Origin: Atopsyche davidsoni
Lineage: Eukaryota > Arthropoda > Insecta > Trichoptera > Hydrobiosidae
Length of the DNA: 64,000 nucleotides
Assembly (NCBI GenBank): GCA_022113835.1
Contig: JAILWY010000005.1
Coordinates: 1,878,501-1,942,500 of the forward strand
Direction: 5' to 3'
This document shows positions 36,011 through 48,400 of this stretch, one piece after another. The notes below the pieces were generated by a model. The model searched no databases and was not told the origin of the DNA. It was given only the letters and a program-made list of their open reading frames with translations. Both the position numbers and the translations under genes were made by a program. Within the stretch, counting starts at the first letter, position 1. Each line of letters starts with the position of its first letter.

Positions 36011-38394
36011 GATTTGCCCCAGTTTTAAAGCTGCCGGGGTAATTGGTATATAAAACAATATCTCGCAGAGGATTTATTGCTAGGAATTACTAGGGTAATA
36101 TATTAAAAAGATACGCTAAGCTCCATATTAATCTTTTATGTATTTCAGCGCTTTGGTAAAAAGCTATTCTGATAAAAAAAATTACTCATCCTCATACCAG
36201 TGGCATGCGTTCTTGAAAAAATATCTAAAAAACTTCTCGGCTACTGCAACCTGATGCTGTTTAGAATTCGACTGTTACAATACAACCTTTTATATAGTGT
36301 CAATAATTTATTTAGAAAAAAAAAATCTTTTGGCATCACACTTGCATGTAATAATTTTTTTTATCGTTTGGTGACAATGCCACATGAATAAATTAAATAC
36401 TAGCGCTTAAAGAAATATTATATTTAATTTTTCAAAGTATGTACTAATATAATAATATTAATATAATAATATTCTTGTAATACGTAGATTTTGACTAGTA
36501 TTCAGCATTTGAAAAGTACTTTTTATAAATCAAAACAAGAATTTGTGAGTTTATAATTATTATATATATATATGAAAACGTGTAGTGGTTTAAGTAAGAA
36601 ATGATATTAAATTATCAGACCATCACAGTCATAAACTCCCAATCGACGAAATAAAACGCATCCGTTATATGAATAAGGCCGTCAATCCAATATCCAGTAA
36701 GTGATACCTCTTCCAATTTAGACCAATTAAGTCAAGTAGACACCAGTGGCGTGCAGCAAATTCAATTAAAATAAAATTTTATTGAAAAAAAAAAGTATTT
36801 TGACGAAAGCGATCACTATAGTTTACACTATTCTGTTAAAGTTCTAGTCTACGTTTTTAAATACAGCAATATATACCAACAACAGATAATGCTGCTTTTT
36901 TCCGCTTATTATATTAAATAATCAACAAAGATGCAAAATATATCAGAAACAAGACACGAGGAAAATCTTTAATTGTATATTAAATTGCCAATGAGGCAAA
37001 GATGATTTTACAGTATATTGGGAATCATCCTAAAATCTATTTTTTTATCACTCATACATCTTAACAGTTATAAAATGATTTATGAACTAGTTTATTATCT
37101 GACTTTTGATTATATCTTTTAAAAGTAATTTCATAAATACCTTGCACTCCACTGCTCAAATTAAGACCCAGCTTATATGATATGATACACTCACAGACGT
37201 GAGTCGCGAGGATGACGATCCCTAAAGGCGTGGGTGCATCTCCTGGTCTCTGAGGACTTAATTAATTTATCTGAAAAAGAAACTAGAGCTGATTCAACAG
37301 TACGAAACGGCTCATAAAAGACATTGCCTATAATTGACGTTTCCCGGTTAGATTAAGCCGTGAAATGGCCTTAATTTTGATTAGCGCCATAACTTAGAGT
37401 AAAATATTTAATGAAGTTAGCCGCGTGTTAAACGGGTTATCTTTTGAGTTTATAAATAATCAGCCATTGTTTATTAATATTTCGTCTCCTGAATTAAAGT
37501 CATGAATAGTTTTTTTTACTTTGATTTCAATAGATTTTATTATTCTATTGTAAAACCCTATCATGACTTCAATTGACAATGTATTATTATAAGCTTTAAA
37601 AATAAAAAACAATTTAAACGAATACTTTTTAATTTATTTATCTAAAAAATAAGTTTGAAACTTATCTAATATTCATTAAATGATACGTATAATTTAACTT
37701 TATAATGTATTGTTATGAGAGTGTACAGTTTTTTATAGTGAGAATGCAAGGTGCAAGAATGTAAAATTGTGTTTTCAAAATAAGTTTAATATATTTTTTC
37801 AATTATATGAATAGTAAATTGATTCTTGTTTTTCGTAAAAAAAATCTGAATTTATCCTGCAGTTTACAAATAAAAGTCATGAATCTGACCAAGCCCAGGC
37901 GCAGGCTATCGCGAATTGCAACGTCCCATCCCCAAAATTCAGGCAGTGACACAACCCGGGGTGAGATTGGTCTCATACTTCATCCCTCACTACCTCCTAC
38001 CCCTCCAAGGCTTCTAAAACTGGGGGAGGTTAATGCCAAGTAATGCCGTTTTAAATAATAAGCAAAGAATTAAAATACGCCCCTCGACTTGTCTTGGAAT
38101 GTAGAATTAAGATTAGATTTAACGAATGCTTATTTACGCAGGGAAAAATGCGTTAGAAAAATACCATTTTTTAGATGGAAACGTTAAAATATTTTGTGTT
38201 TATGTGTAGAGTCATATTAAAATATTTTATGTCAGTATTATACTGAATAATTCGATATTTGTTTTTACCCATGTAATGGTAGCAGTATCACTGTAAATTA
38301 AAAAAAAAAAAAATTAATTCAGGAACACATTCAGGCATATGTTTTTTTTTTTTGAGTTTAAAGATAATATTTCATTGAATAAAAGTTAATCTTT
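36011..38394. other. AT-rich gene-free stretch
   Basis: No gene recognised. GC-richer patches occur at 37180-37460 and 37880-38090. The 78-codon plus frame 37807-38043 has a Pro-rich tail (PSLPPTPPR) but no domain. Short AATAAT tandems lie near 36445-36475. Confidence 0.45.
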
Positions 38395-39487
38395 TTTTGA
38401 ATAAAATACTTTGATTTTCCTCATGTTCGTTTTTTATTTGTGACTGGTTTCGCCAACCTTACACGTTGGCATTATCAAAAAGAGTGAGATTTTATATAAT
38501 AATAAGCAAGTAGGTAAACAATTATTAGAGGGAGAGGTTGTTGGAAAGAGAGAGAGTGATTGTCAGTTGGTAAGGGCTAATGTGATTTTAATGTACCTGA
38601 CAAGTTGAGGATTCTATATAATTGCAAATTTTTGTGAACAAATAGTTTTATATTAATGGGGTAATTATTTTGGAAAATCACTCAAGTATTTTATTCAAAA
38701 AAATATTAAAATGGAATTCCACCAAGTACTCTGTCAAAAACATCAAATTTCTGAAAAAAATTAATTAAAATGAAACTACTAATTCTAAATCACTAGACTA
38801 AGTAATGCGTCATAAGGGCTATTTAAGTTTTCAGTTTTGACATTTCAAAAGGGATTTGCAGAAGATATTCACAACGAACTTAGCTTCATCAGCCATCATT
38901 TACTGGTTTATTTTATTCAAAAATATTAAAATGGAATTCCACCAAGTACTCTCTGTCAAAAATATCAAATTTCTGAAAAAAAGTTATTAAAATGAAACTA
39001 CTAATTCTAAATCACTATACTGAGCAATTAAGAAACACTAGGATAGTGCAAGCGAGGGGTGCATTCGCATCACGAGACGTCCGTAAATTCCGATTGGATG
39101 TGCCCGGACGGTATTACCAGTGCTACCCCGCGAACAAAGCCACCCCTCGCTCCCACCCCGGCCCTGCAACTAGCAGGCTCCTCTGCAGAGGAAATTGCCG
39201 GGGAAGGAGACCTCCTGAGGCGCCCCTACACCCTGATCTCCCGAGGAGATGGAGGCTTGACTAAGTGATGCGTCATAAGGGCTATTTAAGTTTTCAGTTT
39301 TGACATTTCAAAAGGGATTTGCAGAAGATATTCGCAACGAACTCAGCATCCACGGTACATTATACTTGAGTGATTTTCGACATGTTCATTTTTATTTGTG
39401 ACCGGTTCCGCCAACCTTTCACTGGTTTATTTTAATCAAAAATATTAAAATGGAATTCCACCAAGTACTCTCTATCAAAAATATTGA
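38395..39487. repeat. composite of inverted and tandem family B units
   Basis: From left to right: a forward unit (38395-38680) with GTGACTGGTTTCGCCAACC, ACACGTTGGCATTATCAAA and a downstream part matching 44230-44440 inverted; an inverted unit start at about 38683-38760 (TCACTCAAGTATTTTATTC, then TGGAATTCCACCAAGTACTC); a shared block with GTCATAAGGGCTATTTAAG (about 38809-38880); a second inverted start (about 38912-39000) with the same following block (39258-39340); a forward start (39365-39425, GTGACCGGTTCCGCCAACC); and a third inverted start to 39487. Partial units in both orientations around one site match Penelope-like insertions with split terminal repeats. Confidence 0.6.
39022..39257. 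other. GC-rich insert within one repeat unit
   Basis: In the first tandem unit the string ATCACTAGACTAAG runs directly into TAATGCGTCATAAGG. In the second the same flanks are separated by about 235 bp that are sharply GC-rich. The insert is open in two plus frames (38992-39264 and 39059-39268). One reads a Pro/Ala-rich segment, then SSAEEIAGEGDLLRRPY. I cannot name it; it may be captured host sequence or part of another element. Confidence 0.45.
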
Positions 39488-40139
39488 AATAATTTACATT
39501 TTATCAATATTTATGTTATTTTATATTCATGGAACTGGGTTGCAAAACATGCTCATAGTAATTTTTAAATGAAGTTGAAACTTAAATGTAAATCGATCGA
39601 TTTTTTTATTATATTCTAGTTCAACGCTTAAAACCACTTGATAACATTATTTAAAAAAGAAATTGTATTGATATTATAAAATATATCCATACCATATAAT
39701 TTAATTCATAATAAAAGCATTATAAATAAATTTCTTCACAATTTATGGCTTGAACTAAATTTTAAAGTTTCCATTGATTTTTGACATGCTTTGATGAATT
39801 TTCACTTACTGTAACATAAAACTGCTCCCCTTACATTAAAAATTTTGCTTAATAACAAACAATTTTTAATAAAAGTAATAAAATCATAACATAAAGCATG
39901 TTTTCACTCTTTTTACATTATGAAAACTATACGAGTTTCTAAAAAAAACCGTCTACACTGTATGTTTATGGGCAATATATGTAAAATTTTAATATGTATT
40001 GAACAAAGCCTATACTCAAAATATATTGATAAACATTCATATCTGCGTAAATAAATTATAAGCAGATATCACACTATCTCCGAAACACAAGAAATTAAAC
40101 AGTGGAAGTGACTTCATAAATTAGATAACGCATTAACAT
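39488..40139. other. AT-rich gene-free stretch
   Basis: Nothing recognised. Confidence 0.5.
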
Positions 40140-40534
40140 AGTGCCATGTTATTTATAACGGAAACCGTTCCAGATATGGGGCGAATTATTCACGCTGTTT
40201 TTGTCCGACGCACGGCCCGGTACAAAGGATTCCTAAATATAAGGGATCGCCAATTAGACATGCATTTTTTTAAACCCCGGCCCTGTGATAAATCTGGGAT
40301 CTCGATTAAATAGTTTTTTTATTCAAAAGCGTCCGCCCGGAATGGCTCGCTGCAGATGTGGCACGGAAACGCTTTTTTTGTTTCCGTGAATCGGTCTCGT
40401 GTTTTTTTTTGTATTTCATTATTTCGTGAATTGCAGTAATTTTGTTGATAAGTGACACGTAACTCTGCAGTGCTGTGATACTGAAATAATTCAGACTGTT
40501 TGCAAAGGGTTGCGTATGGGGATGATGTAAACAC
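40140..40534. other. GC-richer island with zinc-finger-like half motif
   Basis: A non-repetitive island. On the minus strand the frame 40319-40534 ends KKAFPCHICSEPFRADAFE then stop. CxxC followed by F looks like the first half of a C2H2 zinc finger, but the two His residues and the linker are missing, and no finger precedes it. A perfect 9-bp hairpin CACGGAAAC/GTTTCCGTG (40362-40370 with 40380-40388) lies in the same part. Chance resemblance or an eroded exon; not called as a gene. Confidence 0.2.
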
Positions 40535-40627
40535 CCTGAAAAGTGGCAGTCATTTTTGTGCTATTGTTATATTTGATGTCAAGCATTGAACGCTGCAAAT
40601 ATGATACGTTTATTATTGCATTATTTA

Positions 40628-41138
40628 CGGTGTCCAAAGAAAGTATCGGGTATTTGTTAGTTCAGTAAAACAAAAACTACTAGTAATCAAGAACTTTTTT
40701 TTATTGTTGATTATAAGAAATGGAAAATTATTTCGAACAGATGATGTTATCCAAATGATGAACGAAGATTGTTGATAACACGACGACATATAGCCCTCGA
40801 TATTGCTGCCATTTCTGACCTGGTGTTTTGTTTCAATTCCGTTAAGTTCGTCGGATTATTCTCATAAACCCTATTTTTAAAGTATCTCCATACGAAATAG
40901 TCAAGAGGGCTAAGGTCGGGGCTTCTGGGAGGCCAGTTGATGTTACCTCTACGTGAAATGACCTTAATTGGTTAACAGCTTTAATTGATTGATTGGATGT
41001 ATGGCAAGAGTCTTGTTAGAACCACGTTTTTAAGATGAAACCTTGAAACTCCAGCAACTCTGGGCCCAAAATGTTTCCCAGCATATCGCAATAACGGTTA
41101 CTATTCACATTCACCCGATACTCTTTTTGGACACCCTG
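40628..41138 (-). mobile_element. Tc1/mariner deletion derivative, copy 1
   Basis: Flanked by TA on both sides (40626-40627 and 41139-41140). The ends read CGGTGTCCAAAGAAAGTATC at the left and, reverse-complemented, CAGGGTGTCCAAAAAGAGTA at the right, an inverted terminal repeat of about 25 bp. Minus-strand coding remains cover the transposase C-terminal part, with the WPPRSPDLSPLNYF-type signature around the last catalytic carboxylate. The stretch after it keeps TNLTELKQNTRSEMAAISRA without the stop seen in copy 2. The N-terminal and central transposase is missing, and the left end joins the same internal point as in the other two copies. Confidence 0.85.
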
Positions 41139-41140
41139 TA

Positions 41141-43848
41141 TATCAATTTTATTAAAATATACTTTATGATAAGAAAAGCCTCAATCGACTTGTAGCAAAC
41201 TTTCAAAACACACGTGTGTTTTTTGGGCTAAGAATTTTTATAAAATTAAATTTATATTTTTCAATCATAAAAATGATTAGGCAATTCAATTTGTGAATAC
41301 ATTTTATCTTAATTTGTTACAGTTTCTATTTAATATGATGAATTACAAAGATTTATTCCATTGATTAAAACTTCTGATTGAAAAATAAACAACTATAAAA
41401 CGATTCAGTGAGATATTAAATTATATATCAAGAAATGAGAATATCCATATGATTTTGAGATAACTCAGATTTTAACTCGAGATCATCTGACTCACTAACT
41501 ATTCATATATGGGTTCAAATAGGTTGTACATGTCTATGCAATATATCGTAGATAAATCAACTCAGTCTAACACCCAAGAAACCGATGTGGTAACTTAATA
41601 ACACTCAACATTGAGTACTTATGCGTTAATTATCATTTCTTCGCCACAGTATTTCAATGAAAAGGTTTAGTTTGGTCCCACAGAAACTGCTTGTCACGGT
41701 GTAAGTGACTTTTTATACGATTAGCTCCGTGCAGATGCAACTGCTGTTCTTTCATTAATATTAATGGTCGGAATCATTTTATCGTCGGGTAATATTAATG
41801 AGCCCAAATTTCTACTCGGGTTTCGAAACTCTTCATAAAGTAAAGGAAATTGTCTTTATCGCTGGCGGAGAAAAAATTCACCTAAATTACGATTTAGTTC
41901 ATCCGTTAATAAATTTGATTGTACCAGTTGTTGAAGAATTAATAGAATTGTAAAAATTACAAAAGTTTTAATGATAGATAGTAAGAGAGCAGTTTTATGT
42001 TACAGTAAGTGAAAATTCAACAAAGCATGTCAAAAATCAATAAATTTTTATCAATTTTACAATAAACGTGTCATTTAGTTGATGAAACTATAAAATTTAT
42101 TTATCTATAAAACCATAACTATTAAACCATAAATAGCTAAGAAATTTATTTATAAAGCTTTTATTATTAATTAAATTATATGGTATGAATATAAAAGGTA
42201 AAATGAAATTGAAAAAAATATTTTGCAATGAGATTAATTGTAATTTTATATGTATAGTAATTCTCTCAAAATTTCATTATGTGATAACTACACCCGAGTT
42301 ATCTCTCTGACGATATATTATTGTAACTATCTGGCTGGGTTTTTATTTAAACGCCATTTATTCCACCGCCATACTTTATCAACGCGTAATCATTTCCAAT
42401 ACAATACTAATAAACCCAAAATCGACAAAATCCATCTATTTTGTTCCCCTTCCAGTCTATTGACTATATCTATTGTAAATCCTTCATATGTGGGTTGTTC
42501 AAAATAACAGTTTATATTTATATAAATAACCTGTAATGTATATACGAATAAGTTATTGAGCCATGGTGTTTTTTTTATTTCTGGATAAGAGAAAAAAATA
42601 TTAAAAATAAATATTAGTCTTACTTATGAATAATTTTATAAGTACCAAAGCCACGGTGGTTAAAAGTAAAGCGTCAAACTGAGATAATCACAAGATATGG
42701 ATTTGAAACTTAGCTTTTCCGCTAACTAGTCATCTTATCTGTGAATTGACTAATGAATCCTTAGAACTATGTAGTAATTTTTTTAAATAAATTTTAATGC
42801 ATATGAACGCCTCTTATATATATTGTCTTTTTACAACCAGCAAAACAAAGTATTTCATCCCTTGTAGAAGTCACACAATCGAGATCATTATCCATATTTC
42901 ACCACATGCGTTTCTACCCCACGGCGGGGCAGGGGGTGCCATTAAATGACAATAACTTGGATTTGACCCCCGCTTATTATGGCGTCCCGTGCCATGACAA
43001 TGGGAGACTGTACAAAATGCTACAACAACCCCCATGGCGGAAGGAAATGTCAAAAAATGCTTTCAGGATGTTCTGCTATGATATGTGCATTAGCGTAGCA
43101 CAGTGAATGGCTTGCATGGAATAATACATAGTAATGTGACAATCACAATATATATGGAACTTTCAACTTATGGTATAACTTAATATTTTTTACTAGAAAA
43201 AATTCTGAAATTAAATTCTCAAATTAAGTTTTCATGACTTGTTCTAAAAAAACTTAAACACGGTATAATATTTTATTGCACAAAAATAACTAGGTTTTTA
43301 CTATAACCAATTCATTGTAAAAATTAGAGTGAAAATTGTGTTTGTACTGTGAGTGTTGGCATCGACTGTTTTAAATAATTTATTTAAAAGTATGGATAAC
43401 CCATAGGAAAAGACTGCACTCAGTTCATGCTAAGTCAGCTATTTTAAATTAAATCAACATAATGAAATACCAAAGCCCCCTTTCAGTTACTTAAAAAAAG
43501 CACACGAAGAAGGGGTCCCACCTACGGGGAGCATCTCCAAAGCTGCAAGTACGATGACTTTTGCAATTTGCAAGGTTTTTTCTTATCCTGTCTGGAATAT
43601 CTCAATCCAATAAAACGCATGTCGGAAGGGATGCAGACTGCTGACGTCACTGGACTGCAGCCCTCGTGTGTCTGGACCGGGGGGGGGTCTGGCTGAAATG
43701 GTGTGTCCTCACAGCGGGAGTGGGTGGCACGAGGGTGAGAAGACAGGCACTTCCGAATCGTAGCTACCCTCGATTTAACAGATGCGTACTAGAATTAACA
43801 ATTCATTTTTTTATATAAAAAATCATAGCGTATTACATTAAAATATTT
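41141..43848. other. gene-free stretch with GC-richer islands
   Basis: Islands at about 41590-41850, 42880-43090 and 43500-43760 (the last with a G8 run near 43680). Short frames over them on opposite strands lack domains. AT-rich DNA between. Confidence 0.4.
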
Positions 43849-44229
43849 ATGAAAAACATACAGTTTATCTACGAGAATGTCTCATGTTTCAATAATATGT
43901 CGCTAGCAAAAGTTCTTATCAGTAACAAGGATAATAATGATTCAGTAACAGTGGCATTTACAAACTCAACTGCGACTCCTGCGACGCCACTTACATTGGC
44001 CAAACAGGTAGATCCTTCAACACAAGGACCAAAGACCACATAGATTTTAGAAATCAATCGCATAAAAGATATATCACCGGAGCACCTGCTAAATCACCAG
44101 GTTATTTTCAATAAGTCTCCACTATTATTCCCTATTGCTAAATCACATCTTTAAAAAACGATTTACTGCGCAAAAACCTATTATTTACAGATAAACACAC
44201 TACAGGACAAACCCCAACACAAGATAAAA
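43849..44229 (+). pseudogene. Penelope-like element GIY-YIG endonuclease remnant
   Basis: In the frame starting at 43953, GGC-ATT-TAC gives GIY, followed by KLNCDSCDATYIGQTGRSF, so GIY and YIG stand 14 residues apart with a Cys pair between, then a conserved Arg and a KDH. After about 45 codons a frameshift occurs: the Gly-Ala-Pro-rich continuation is out of phase, and a HLLN segment typical of the next part of the domain appears in another frame. Upstream the same frame has stops, so the reverse transcriptase is gone or out of phase. GIY-YIG with this Cys-containing insert is characteristic of Penelope-like retroelements, where it follows the reverse transcriptase and nicks target DNA. The family B terminal repeat follows directly. 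Confidence 0.82.
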
Positions 44230-44572
44230 AAAGCCACTACTTTAGATAATTACCCCATTAATATAAAAACACTTGTTCACAAAAATTTGCAATTATATAG
44301 AATCCTCCACCTGTCAGGTACATTAAAATCACAATAGCCCTTACCACATGACTATCACTATCTCTTTCCAACAACCTCTCCCTCAAACAATTGTTTACCA
44401 AATTGCTTATTATTATATAAAATTTCACTCTGCTTGATAATGCCAACGTGAAAGGTTGGCGAAACCGGTCACAAATAAAAAACGAACATGTGGAAAATCA
44501 CTCAAGTATTTTATTCAAAAATATTAAAATGGAATTCCACCAAGCACTCTCTGTCAAAAATATTGTAAATAA
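44230..44572 (-). repeat. Penelope-like repeat family B, longest copy
   Basis: It reads, inverted relative to 38395-38680, from GATAATTACCCCATTAATAT to CACTCTCTGTCAAAAATATT. The hairpin GCCAAC-GTGAAAG-GTTGGC (44442-44460) is followed by GAAA-CCGG-TC (44461-44470). This is a hammerhead-like order: stem II, GAAA, palindromic ACCGGT as stem III, and C as cleavage base. The upstream element is TTGATAA instead of CTGATGA and I find no stem I, so it is at best degenerate. Its position straight after the GIY-YIG remnant places it in the 3' terminal repeat of the same element. Confidence 0.65.
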
Positions 44573-44748
44573 ATAAATACTCAGGTTATTTTAATATTCG
44601 CGTGAAAAGCGTTATGCATTATGTATGTTTTAAGTACAGGTCTGCCTTTTCATCAGATACTCGTATCTAGTATCACCCCTCTCGTCACTGCCCTGGCAAT
44701 AAAACTTTCCTCCGAGTAGGAAGGAACGACCACCGGACAGGAGAGTGT

Positions 44749-44797
44749 CGTGTGGCGTGCGTGGCGTGCGTGGCGTGTGTGGCGTGATGTAGCGTGC
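44749..44797. repeat. short GC-rich minisatellite
   Basis: About four to five imperfect copies of a 9-bp unit TGGCGTGCG, within a GC-richer island at 44640-44870. Confidence 0.85.
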
Positions 44798-45111
44798 ACG
44801 CTCCCCGGGAGCCTTATAGCCAGCCAGGGTAGGTTTTCTTTGTCTTCGTTTCCTTTATTCCCGAAGAAAATAATATGTCTGTAATACAGTTAATTACGCT
44901 TGCGTTTCCTGATTTGGATTGTATTTTGATAAGTTATTATAAATGCGATGTATCATTACCGAAGTTGGAATCTCTGTTTTGCTCATTAACCATTATTGAA
45001 GTAAAAGTTTAAATATACCACGTGTTAATTGCTTGCTGGAATGCAAACCTCATTCAGGGTTTTTTTTCTTGAAACAATGATGAATTTTGTTAATGGAGTA
45101 AAAAATATATA

Positions 45112-45487
45112 CAGTAGTACTCCGCTTGTTATGTGAAATTCGCGTATATCGAGGTTTACGATTAAACATACATACATAGTCAAAACTTAATACAAAAAAA
45201 TACGAATCATTTGAATCAATCACTTTCTGCAGTATTACATGTTATTTTTACTAAAAAAATTATCTATTGTCTTTTGGGTAGCATTTCTTTTACGTTCTTG
45301 TAAAATACGTTCATAACATCCAACGCTGTTTTTAATTGTTATTAAGAGAAGTCAATGACTACATTATGTGCATACACATTCTTAAAATAAGAAATTCGCA
45401 TAATACGAGGCATTTTAACGCGAAATTTGAAATTCGCGTTATAGTAAAACCGCGCATAACGGGGTCGCGTAAAGCGGGGTATTACTG
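45112..45487. mobile_element. pogo/Tigger-type MITE, 376 bp
   Basis: Flanked by TA (45110-45111 and 45488-45489). The left end is CAGTAGTACTCCGCTTGTTA and the right end, reverse-complemented, is CAGTAATACCCCGCTTTACG, inverted repeats with the CAGT start and CCGCTTAACG-like subterminal motif of pogo/Tigger elements. Internal sequence repeats the theme (AATTCGCGTTATAG, TTCGCATAATACGAGG). No transposase is present. Overlapping frames 45336-45551 and 45342-45557 run across its right end and are not genes. Confidence 0.82.
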
Positions 45488-45489
45488 TA

Positions 45490-48400
45490 TATATAAGAGA
45501 TGTTACGTTAGTCATTTCGTAGTGTGGAAGTGGACGAAGATAGATCCTTAAAGACACACAAACTTGGGCAAGTGAAAAGAAACGCTCTTGAAGTACTCTC
45601 CCGCCCTGAAGTTTGGTTCTTCATAACAGTTCTGTGTTTTAGATTGATACGGGTAATTCGCCGAGAGGGAGGACCCTACACATCGACGGGTGCCAAGACC
45701 AGATAGCACCACCCTTGTGCTTTCAGAAGAACCAAATAGCCACATACACAGATAACTGCCTGTTCTAAATAAAACACAAGACAATGTCTAACAACTAAGC
45801 AACCAATCAGAAATGATTTGTCAAGAATTTTCATATATTTCCTGCCATCTAAGAATTTTGAAACAACGTTGATAAAATATACATTTTAATTTTTGAGTAG
45901 TTCTGTTGGAATATCCTTCACGAAGGCGACAAACTTTACGACAATCGTATTAGCATGTTCATAATATAATTTCCATACATCCCAAGAATGACACCCCTCG
46001 CGGGGAGCGCAAGGCATTTACTCAAGTCAGTTCTTAATTTAAGGAGATAGCATAAAATTATACACGAATGCCAGGATAAGTTAAGACGTATACTAAAAAA
46101 CAAGGACATTAGACGTATTATCTCTACCGGGCCTCGGGAGGCTTGATATTCCAGCGCAAATGCTCTCGTGCATTAGTCAATTCGCCTTAAAAACCCAGCA
46201 CACGCGAGTTAGACACTGATAAAAACTTTGTTTATAAGAAAAACAGCTCCTCCGTGCTGAAACGTGAGTGGCATGAAAGCCTTTAAAGTCTACTGAAAAA
46301 AAGACATGATTTTGAAACATCACTTATCATAAAAAAAATACTATGACTTGTTAAGTTTTTTTTCCTTTATATCTGCAACTATTGCGCATATTCTTTCTGG
46401 GTGGTTGTAATGCTTGAGGCTTTTAGAGATTAGGACTTTGATGGTTTGAGCTTGCTTTTCCTTGAATTTATTTAGAAAAAACACGCATACTATAAAATAT
46501 TTTCACTGGCGGTGATCTGAGCTATACTGCACTGTTATGTCTCCAGTATCGATAACTCTGGACTATAGTATAATAACTGTGTACTAAGTACGCTTATTTC
46601 TTACATAACCTTTACGATGCAAAATTCTGTTTTGGCTTCCAAGTTTAAAGTATAAAAATGTATTTGCATACATTAGCATTGATATTGCCCTCCGCGGGGG
46701 AGGATGCCGGGGGTTGCTGCGAATTGTAAGGAAACTGTTCAAAGAGTGACGTCTCGCGGGAGGCAGATAATACTTTGCCTTCCATATTTGTGTAAGTTTT
46801 ACTTTGAGAGTCGCGAGACAGCTTTGTCTGGCAGCCTGAATAAAATTTCATACTTATCAGCAAATGTTTCAGTTTTGGCGGAAGCGCTGCAGGAAAACAG
46901 GATATTTTGATGTTTGCACTTTTATTATTTTTTATCTGTTTCTGAACTTCGCTTCTTAAAGAGATAAAGACGACTTAAATAAATAGCGCGACTGCGAAAT
47001 ATGCATTTTCTTTGAAGCTTGTATGTGAAAAGTTTTTTGTTTTTTTAAGTATGGTTTTCAGTTTTCAGTTCAGTTTTTTTTTACTGTGGATTCACAGATC
47101 AAAAAGAAATAATACTAGACCTAAATGTTCTAAACGTTATATAATGTTTTATGCAACCGTACAATATCAATCAAAGTTGATAGTTTTAATTAATAATATA
47201 TCTACTGCTACTTTAATAATCATAATGAGAAACATTGAGCAAACATACATACAATACGAGTACATGTGTTGTAATTTTTTTTTTTCTAAAACTTTAACAA
47301 TTTTTGTATGTAGTAAAGTATTTTGAAATAAAATCTTTTGGTGTTTGATATGCAACAGTTATTTATGGAAACAATATAAGAAATAATTAATTTTAATTAT
47401 ACGGCTGTTAAGTATACGATTTAGCTTACAAATTGACCAAAATGCAACGACGGCAGAAGAAACTTTTTAGAACTTGCTTAATTGGGAGATAAGAAGTAGT
47501 GACGGGCGATTTGAAGAAAAACCTAAAGCAGATACATTCGCTTCTGGTTCGTCCAAGTAGCAGCTATTTTTAACTGCTCCAAATGACAGCACATAACCAA
47601 CAATTATCCATGCAGAAAATATATATATATATATATACTATATTATATTTATGTCTATCGTAAAGATTAAATTTACTATCAAAAGACTGATTTTAAATTT
47701 GATATTGATGAATCCATTGAATATCGAAAGTGCTTACAAACATAAAATAAAGTTTGCAATATCTTGGCCAATTGGCCTAGATTTTATAAATAACGAAATA
47801 CACAGCAGCTATATTCTTTTGAAAGAAGCAGATTCTTCAACTGTTCTTGCTTTTCAGACGCACCACTAATAAGAAGTATACAGATGCATTGATTTAAGAC
47901 GACCTTTTTGGGAGCTTCTCTTGGAATCTTTCCATATTGAAAGTTGGGCAATTTAACAAGGTAATTAATGTAGCTGACAGCTCGAGACTTATCTGCCTGG
48001 AGGTCAGACAGAGGTCAAACAAATGGTGTTCGTTTCCAGCTTAGAGACAAAAACGTCATTAAATATGTCAAAGGCAGTATAGTTCGTTCATAATATTTGA
48101 CAGCTTTCCGTCCTATACTTGTACCAAAACAATAAAGCATAATTATTTTAAGATTGGGATTTTTATCTTATAATAAATTTATTAAATTATTCATGTTTTA
48201 AAACAAATGCTATTTTATAAATAAAATATTCCAGCTTGCAATGACCACGAAATTAAGTGAATAAAATAATCACTCATTAAATAATTGATTATTTGTTTTA
48301 TTTTTTAATTAAAAAGCTATCATAATATTGAATTATGCCTATATACTAGAAACAATTTTAAAAGGATTGCATGACACAAAAATTTACATATAAAACATAG

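Noticed and set aside
38880..38905. TCATCAG (CTGATGA on the minus strand) as a hammerhead core
   Set aside because: The following minus-strand sequence lacks GAAA after a stem; only the heptamer matches.
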